A model generated the notes under the pieces. It did no database searches. It was not told where the DNA came from and saw only the letters and a program-made list of their open reading frames with translations. The position numbers and the translations under genes were made by a program. This document shows, in pieces, positions 21,716 through 25,317 of a stretch of DNA of 25,317 bases (position 1 is the stretch's first letter; each line of letters opens with the position of its first letter). The stretch is from assembly GCA_902795095.1 (NCBI GenBank), contig CADBKB010000035.1:1-25317 (forward strand), read 5' to 3'. The DNA is from Oscillospiraceae bacterium. Its GTDB lineage: Bacteria; Bacillota_A; Clostridia; Oscillospirales; Oscillospiraceae.

Positions 21716-21749
21716 CGAAGAAATCCGACGGATCCGCCGGATTTCTTCG
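21716..21749 (-). promoter_or_regulatory. Intercistronic hairpin between argG and argH
   Basis: A perfect 12-bp stem, CGAAGAAATCCG (21716-21727) with CGGATTTCTTCG (21738-21749), around a 10-base loop that is itself nearly self-complementary (CGGATCCG). On the minus strand it is followed by CCGTATTTTAATC, a weak T-tract. It may partly terminate or stabilise argG mRNA, setting argHF below argG. Confidence 0.5.
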
Positions 21750-21766
21750 GATTGTGTTGTTCGTTC

Positions 21767-22990
21767 TTACTTGCTCAGCAGGCCCTGATCCAGCATGGCC
21801 TGGACCTTGGTGGGCAGGCCCCACAGGTTGATGAAGCCGGTGGCGTCGGACTGGTTGTAGTCGCTCTCGCCGAAGGTGGCGATCTCCTCGGAGTAGAGGG
21901 AGTTGGGCGACCAGATGCCGGCCTTGATGATGTTGCCCTTGTAGAGCTTGAGCTTGACGGTGCCGGTGACGCTCTTCTGGGTCTCGGTGACGAAGGCGGA
22001 CAGCGCCTTGCGCAGGGGGGAGTACCACAGGCCGTTGTAGAGCAGCTCGGCGAAGCAGATGGACAGCTCCTGCTTCTTGTGGGCGGTCAGCTTGTCCAGG
22101 GTCATGGTCTCCAGGGCCTCGTGGGCCTTGTAGAGGATGGTGCCGCCGGGGGTCTCATACACGCCGCGGCACTTGATGCCCACCAGCCGGTTCTCGATGA
22201 TGTCCAGCAGGCCGATGCCGTTCTTGCCGCCGATCTCGTTGAGCTTCCAGATGAGGTCCACGGGCTTCATTTCCACGCCGTCGATCTTTGTGGGCACGCC
22301 CTTTTCAAAGTCGATGGTGACATAGGTGGGCTCGTCCGGGGCATCCATAGGGGAGACGCTCATCTCCAGGAAGCCGGGCTTCTCGTACTGGGGCTCGTTG
22401 CCGGGATCTTCCAGGTCCAGGCCCTCGTGGCTCAGATGCCAGAGGTTCTTGTCCTTGGAGTAGTTGGTCTCACGGTTGATGCGCAGAGGCACGTTGTGGG
22501 CCTCGGCGTAGTCGATCTCCTCTTCTCTGGACTTCAACGACCATTCGCGCCAGGGGGCGATGATGGCCATATCCGGCGCGAAGTGCTTGATGGCCAGCTC
22601 GAAGCGGACCTGGTCGTTGCCCTTGCCGGTGCAGCCGTGGCAGATGGCGTCGGCACCCTCGGCCTTGGCGATGTCCACCAGGGCCTTGGCGATGATGGGC
22701 CGGGCAAAGGCGGTGCCCAGCAGGTACTCCTCATAGATCGCGCCCGCCTGCAGGGAGGGGATGACGATGTCGTTGACCATCTCCTCGGACAGGTCGGCGG
22801 CATAGAACTTGCTGGCGCCGGTCTTGAGGGCCTTTTCCTCCAGCCCCTCCAGCTCGTCGGCCTGGCCCACGTTGCCGGCCACGGCGATGATCTCGGGATT
22901 ATTATAGTTTTCCTTGAGCCAGGGAATGATGACGGATGTGTCCAGACCGCCGGAATAGGCGAGGACGATCTTCTTGTATTGCTTCTTCAT
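21767..22990 (-). CDS. argG: Argininosuccinate synthase
   Basis: Joins citrulline and aspartate at the cost of ATP. The 407-aa product has the ATP pyrophosphatase loop [10 protein letters not shown] (11-20), [15 protein letters not shown], the APWREW segment and [17 protein letters not shown], all standard for argG. The ATG at 22990 ([15 protein letters not shown]) was chosen because GGAGG (22999-23003) lies 8 nt upstream; an in-frame start at 23026 would add 12 atypical residues and overlap the -10 region. It is first in argGHF. Its promoter (23028-23056) contains an ArgR-type box, so arginine repression is likely. Confidence 0.97.
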   Translation of the reverse strand: MKKQYKKIVLAYSGGLDTSVIIPWLKENYNNPEIIAVAGNVGQADELEGLEEKALKTGASKFYAADLSEEMVNDIVIPSLQAGAIYEEYLLGTAFARPIIAKALVDIAKAEGADAICHGCTGKGNDQVRFELAIKHFAPDMAIIAPWREWSLKSREEEIDYAEAHNVPLRINRETNYSKDKNLWHLSHEGLDLEDPGNEPQYEKPGFLEMSVSPMDAPDEPTYVTIDFEKGVPTKIDGVEMKPVDLIWKLNEIGGKNGIGLLDIIENRLVGIKCRGVYETPGGTILYKAHEALETMTLDKLTAHKKQELSICFAELLYNGLWYSPLRKALSAFVTETQKSVTGTVKLKLYKGNIIKAGIWSPNSLYSEEIATFGESDYNQSDATGFINLWGLPTKVQAMLDQGLLSK

Positions 22991-23027
22991 TTCGAGCGCC
23001 TCCGTTTGCCTCGTTTTTTGTGACATA

Positions 23028-23056
23028 ATCTTACCACGTCATGAATAATTATTCAA
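23028..23056 (-). promoter_or_regulatory. Promoter of the argGHF operon
   Basis: On the minus strand TTGAAT (23056-23051), a 17-base spacer, TAAGAT (23033-23028); each hexamer matches consensus at 4 of 6. The ARG box covers the -35 and half of the spacer. Confidence 0.6.
23041..23056. promoter_or_regulatory. ArgR/AhrC-type operator (ARG box 1)
   Basis: ATGAATAATTATTCAA contains a perfect 14-bp palindrome, TGAATAATTATTCA (23042-23055), matching the known ARG-box pattern TGAATwwwwATTCA. It overlaps the argG -35. No argR gene is in the window. Confidence 0.75.
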
Positions 23057-23125
23057 CAGGCAATTGTGACAAAATATAGTTTATAATTCATTTTGAACAT
23101 GTCACATTCAACAAATTCAAAAATA

Positions 23126-23141
23126 GTGAATATTTATACTT
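23126..23141. promoter_or_regulatory. ArgR/AhrC-type operator (ARG box 2), near argC promoter
   Basis: GTGAATATTTATACTT fits the same pattern with a weaker right half. A third, poorer match lies at 23077-23090 (TAGTTTATAATTCA), midway between. Box 2 touches the putative argC -35. Confidence 0.6.
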
Positions 23142-23168
23142 GCGTTTTGCGATTATTTCGTGTAGAGT
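23140..23168 (+). promoter_or_regulatory. Possible promoter of argCJ
   Basis: TTGCGT (23140-23145), 17 bases, TAGAGT (23163-23168). The hexamers are weak (3 and 4 of 6), but the site is next to ARG box 2 and about 65 bases before argC. Confidence 0.4.
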
Positions 23169-23232
23169 ATAGAAAACTTTGATATGACCCGCGCCATACC
23201 CTGCGGATCATGATCTCAATGAGGCGATACGA

Positions 23233-24165
23233 ATGAAAACAGTTTTTATTGATGGCAGCGTCGGCACCACCGGCCTGCGGATCCGGCAGCGCCTGCGTAC
23301 GCGCGAGGATCTGGAGCTGGTAACTCTGCCGGAGCAGACCCGCAAGGATCCCGCGGCACGGGCCGAGGCCCTCAACAGCAGCGATCTGGCCTTCCTGTGC
23401 CTGCCCGACGCGGCAGCGCGGGAGGCGGTGAGCCTGGTGACGAATGAAAATACAATACTATTGGATACTTCCACTGCCCATCGCACCGCCCCCGGCTGGG
23501 CCTACGGCTTTCCCGAGCTCTCCGAGGCCCATGCGGCGGCCGTGCGCGGCTCGAAGCGCATCGCCGTGCCCGGCTGCCATGCCAGCGGCTTCATTGCGCT
23601 GATCTACCCGCTGGTCGCGGCGGGCTATCTGAGTCCCGACGTCCTGCTGACCTGCTTCAGCCTCACGGGCTACTCCGGCGGCGGCAAGAAGATGATTGCC
23701 CAGTATGAGGAGCCGGACCGGCCCGAGAGCTATGGCGCGCCCCGGCAGTACGGGCTGAGCCAGCAGCACAAGCATCTGCCCGAGATGCAGGCGGTGACCG
23801 GCCTGAAGCACGCGCCGGTATTCTGCCCCATCGTGGCGGATTTCTACAGCGGCATGGAGGTCACGGTGCCGGTGTTCCGGCAGCAGTTCCGGAAGACCGC
23901 CGCCCCCGAGGCCCTGCGGGAGTTCTATCGCCGATGGTATGACGGCGGCCTGGTGCATGTGGCGGACTACGCCGATCCCGACGGCTTTCTCACCGCCAAC
24001 GCCCTGCAGGGGAAGGACACCATGGAGCTCTATGTCTCCGGCTGCGATGAGCGGCTTCTGCTGACCGCCCGGTATGACAACCTGGGCAAAGGCGCCTCCG
24101 GCGCGGCGATCGAATGTATGAATTATGTATTGGGCCTCGATCCGGCAGCCGGATTGGAGCTGTAA
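23233..24165 (+). CDS. argC: N-acetyl-gamma-glutamyl-phosphate reductase (short, type 2 form)
   Basis: NADPH-dependent reduction of N-acetylglutamyl phosphate to the semialdehyde. The 310-aa product has the dinucleotide-binding start FIDGSVGTTGLRIRQRL (5-21) and the catalytic Cys115 in VPGCHASGFIALIYPL. The longer common form has PGCYATG and about 345 residues; this length and the PGCHASGF motif fit the type 2 form. It also has TGYSGGGKKMI and QHKHLPEMQ. The ribosome site (GAGGCG) is weak. The argJ start follows 14 nt after the stop. It diverges from argG across a 242-bp AT-rich region with ARG boxes. Confidence 0.95.
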   Translation: MKTVFIDGSVGTTGLRIRQRLRTREDLELVTLPEQTRKDPAARAEALNSSDLAFLCLPDAAAREAVSLVTNENTILLDTSTAHRTAPGWAYGFPELSEAHAAAVRGSKRIAVPGCHASGFIALIYPLVAAGYLSPDVLLTCFSLTGYSGGGKKMIAQYEEPDRPESYGAPRQYGLSQQHKHLPEMQAVTGLKHAPVFCPIVADFYSGMEVTVPVFRQQFRKTAAPEALREFYRRWYDGGLVHVADYADPDGFLTANALQGKDTMELYVSGCDERLLLTARYDNLGKGASGAAIECMNYVLGLDPAAGLEL

Positions 24166-24179
24166 TTGGAGGGTTTATA

Positions 24180-25317
24180 ATGAAATGGATTGAAGGCAGC
24201 GTATGCGCTCCCAAGGGCTATACCGCCGCGGGCACACACTGCGGCATCCGGGCCAACCAGACCAAGAAGGATCTGGCGCTGATCCTCAGCGAGAAGACCG
24301 CCAACGCGGCGGCGGTCTATACGGCAAACCTGGTCAAGGGCGCGCCCCTGCTGGTCACGAAGGCGCATCTGGCCGACGGCAAAGCCCGGGCCATCATCTG
24401 CAACAGCGGCAACGCCAACACCTGCAACGCGAACGGCGTCGAGGTGGCCGAGCTCATGGCGCAGGCGACGGGGGAGGCCCTGGGCATCCCCGCGTCCGAC
24501 GTTGTGGTGGCGTCTACCGGCGTCATCGGTCAGCCGCTGCCCGTGGAGAAGATCGTCTCCGCTCTGCCGGAGCTGGCTTCCGCGCTGTGCCCCGAGGGCG
24601 AGGCCGACGCGGCCCGGGCCATCCTGACCACCGATACCAGGGCCAAGGAGGTTGCCGTGGAATTCACCCTCGGCGGGAAGACCTGCCGCCTGGGCGGCAT
24701 CGCCAAGGGCTCCGGCATGATCCATCCGAACCTGGCTACCATGCTGGTCTTCCTCACCACCGACGCCGCCATTTCCGCGCAGATGCTGCACAAAGCCCTG
24801 TCCACGGACGTGCGAAAAAGCTTCAACATGGTCAGCGTGGACGGCGATACCTCCACCAACGATATGGTGACGATCCTGGCCAACGGTATGGCCGGAAACC
24901 CGGAGATCACGGAGGAAAACGAAGATTTTGCCGTGTTCATGCAGGCCCTCAACACCGTGACGGTCTGCCTGTGCCGTATGATCGCCGGCGACGGCGAGGG
25001 CGCGACGAAGCTGCTGCAGTGCATCGTCACCGGCGCGGCGGATGAACAAACCGCCCAGATCGTCGCCAAGAGCGTCATCTGCTCGTCGCTGACCAAGGCG
25101 GCCATGTTCGGCGCCGACGCCAACTGGGGCCGGGTGCTGTGCGCCATCGGCTACAGCAGCGCACAGGTGGACGTGAACAGGGTGGATGTGGCCTTCCGCT
25201 CCGAGGCCGGCCTCATCGAGGTATGCGCCATGGGCGCGGGGGTGGACTTCTCCGAGGAGAAGGCCAAGCAGATCCTGCTGGCCCCGGAGATCGACATTTT
25301 GGTGGAGCTCCATTCCG
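24180..25317 (+). CDS. argJ: Glutamate N-acetyltransferase / amino-acid acetyltransferase ArgJ (partial, runs off the window)
   Basis: ArgJ moves the acetyl group from N-acetylornithine to glutamate, and in the bifunctional form also uses acetyl-CoA. The frame is open from ATG 24180 (GGAGGG at 24168-24173) to the window end: 379 codons without a stop, so only about 15-30 residues are missing relative to the usual ~400. The oxyanion-hole motif STGVIG is at 112-117. The self-cleavage site is in KGSGMIHPNLATML, with the nucleophile Thr187. FNMVSVDGDTSTNDM and AMFGADANWGRVLCA are also present. The order argC-argJ is usual in Firmicutes; argB and argD would be expected next, outside the window. 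Confidence 0.96.
   Translation, partial: MKWIEGSVCAPKGYTAAGTHCGIRANQTKKDLALILSEKTANAAAVYTANLVKGAPLLVTKAHLADGKARAIICNSGNANTCNANGVEVAELMAQATGEALGIPASDVVVASTGVIGQPLPVEKIVSALPELASALCPEGEADAARAILTTDTRAKEVAVEFTLGGKTCRLGGIAKGSGMIHPNLATMLVFLTTDAAISAQMLHKALSTDVRKSFNMVSVDGDTSTNDMVTILANGMAGNPEITEENEDFAVFMQALNTVTVCLCRMIAGDGEGATKLLQCIVTGAADEQTAQIVAKSVICSSLTKAAMFGADANWGRVLCAIGYSSAQVDVNRVDVAFRSEAGLIEVCAMGAGVDFSEEKAKQILLAPEIDILVELHS

Overview
The window reads as part of a GC-rich Clostridia chromosome (Firmicutes), most like the Oscillospiraceae and relatives of animal guts. This is inferred from an S-layer-homology protein, lipoprotein-type sugar-binding proteins, a YesM/YesN-type two-component pair, strong GGAGG ribosome sites, fused larC, and ArgR-like operators in front of a Clostridia-style arg cluster. 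No rRNA, tRNA or CRISPR array was seen.

Layout. 1-193: end of an SLH-domain protein. 194-606: intergenic, with a terminator, two short palindromic repeats and the mutY promoter. 607-1680: mutY. 1681-2234: intergenic, with terminators and a roughly 196-bp MITE-like element. 2235-13013, all minus strand: a furanose-type sugar module. Transcription runs from the right: response regulator, histidine kinase and binding-protein sensor are joined by two 4-nt ATGA overlaps. Next comes a YtfQ-RT/YjfF-like ABC transporter with its own promoter and a terminator, then an FGGY sugar kinase with a separate promoter that holds a perfect inverted repeat. 13139-13970: two small membrane-protein genes of unknown function. 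13987-16052: larB and larC (nickel-pincer cofactor synthesis); larC carries a 15-bp satellite coding a His/Asp/Glu tract.

16053-19240 is an accessory patch, mostly AT-rich. It holds a REP-associated tyrosine transposase (RAYT) bounded by perfect 19-bp inverted repeats, six copies of the same REP palindrome family, and a truncated membrane ORF. It also holds a second, 94% identical copy of the 3' third of larC exactly 1,680 bp downstream of the first, a lipoprotein, and a SHOCT-domain protein. This patch is the most unusual part of the window.

19268-25317: the arginine biosynthesis region. argG-argH-argF run on the minus strand and argC-argJ (argJ cut by the window end) diverge from them. The shared AT-rich intergenic region holds ArgR-type boxes, one of them inside the argG promoter. 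Together these genes convert N-acetylglutamyl-phosphate towards ornithine (argC, argJ) and ornithine to arginine (argF, argG, argH).

All family calls rest on recognisable motifs and gene order read by eye; no database search was possible.
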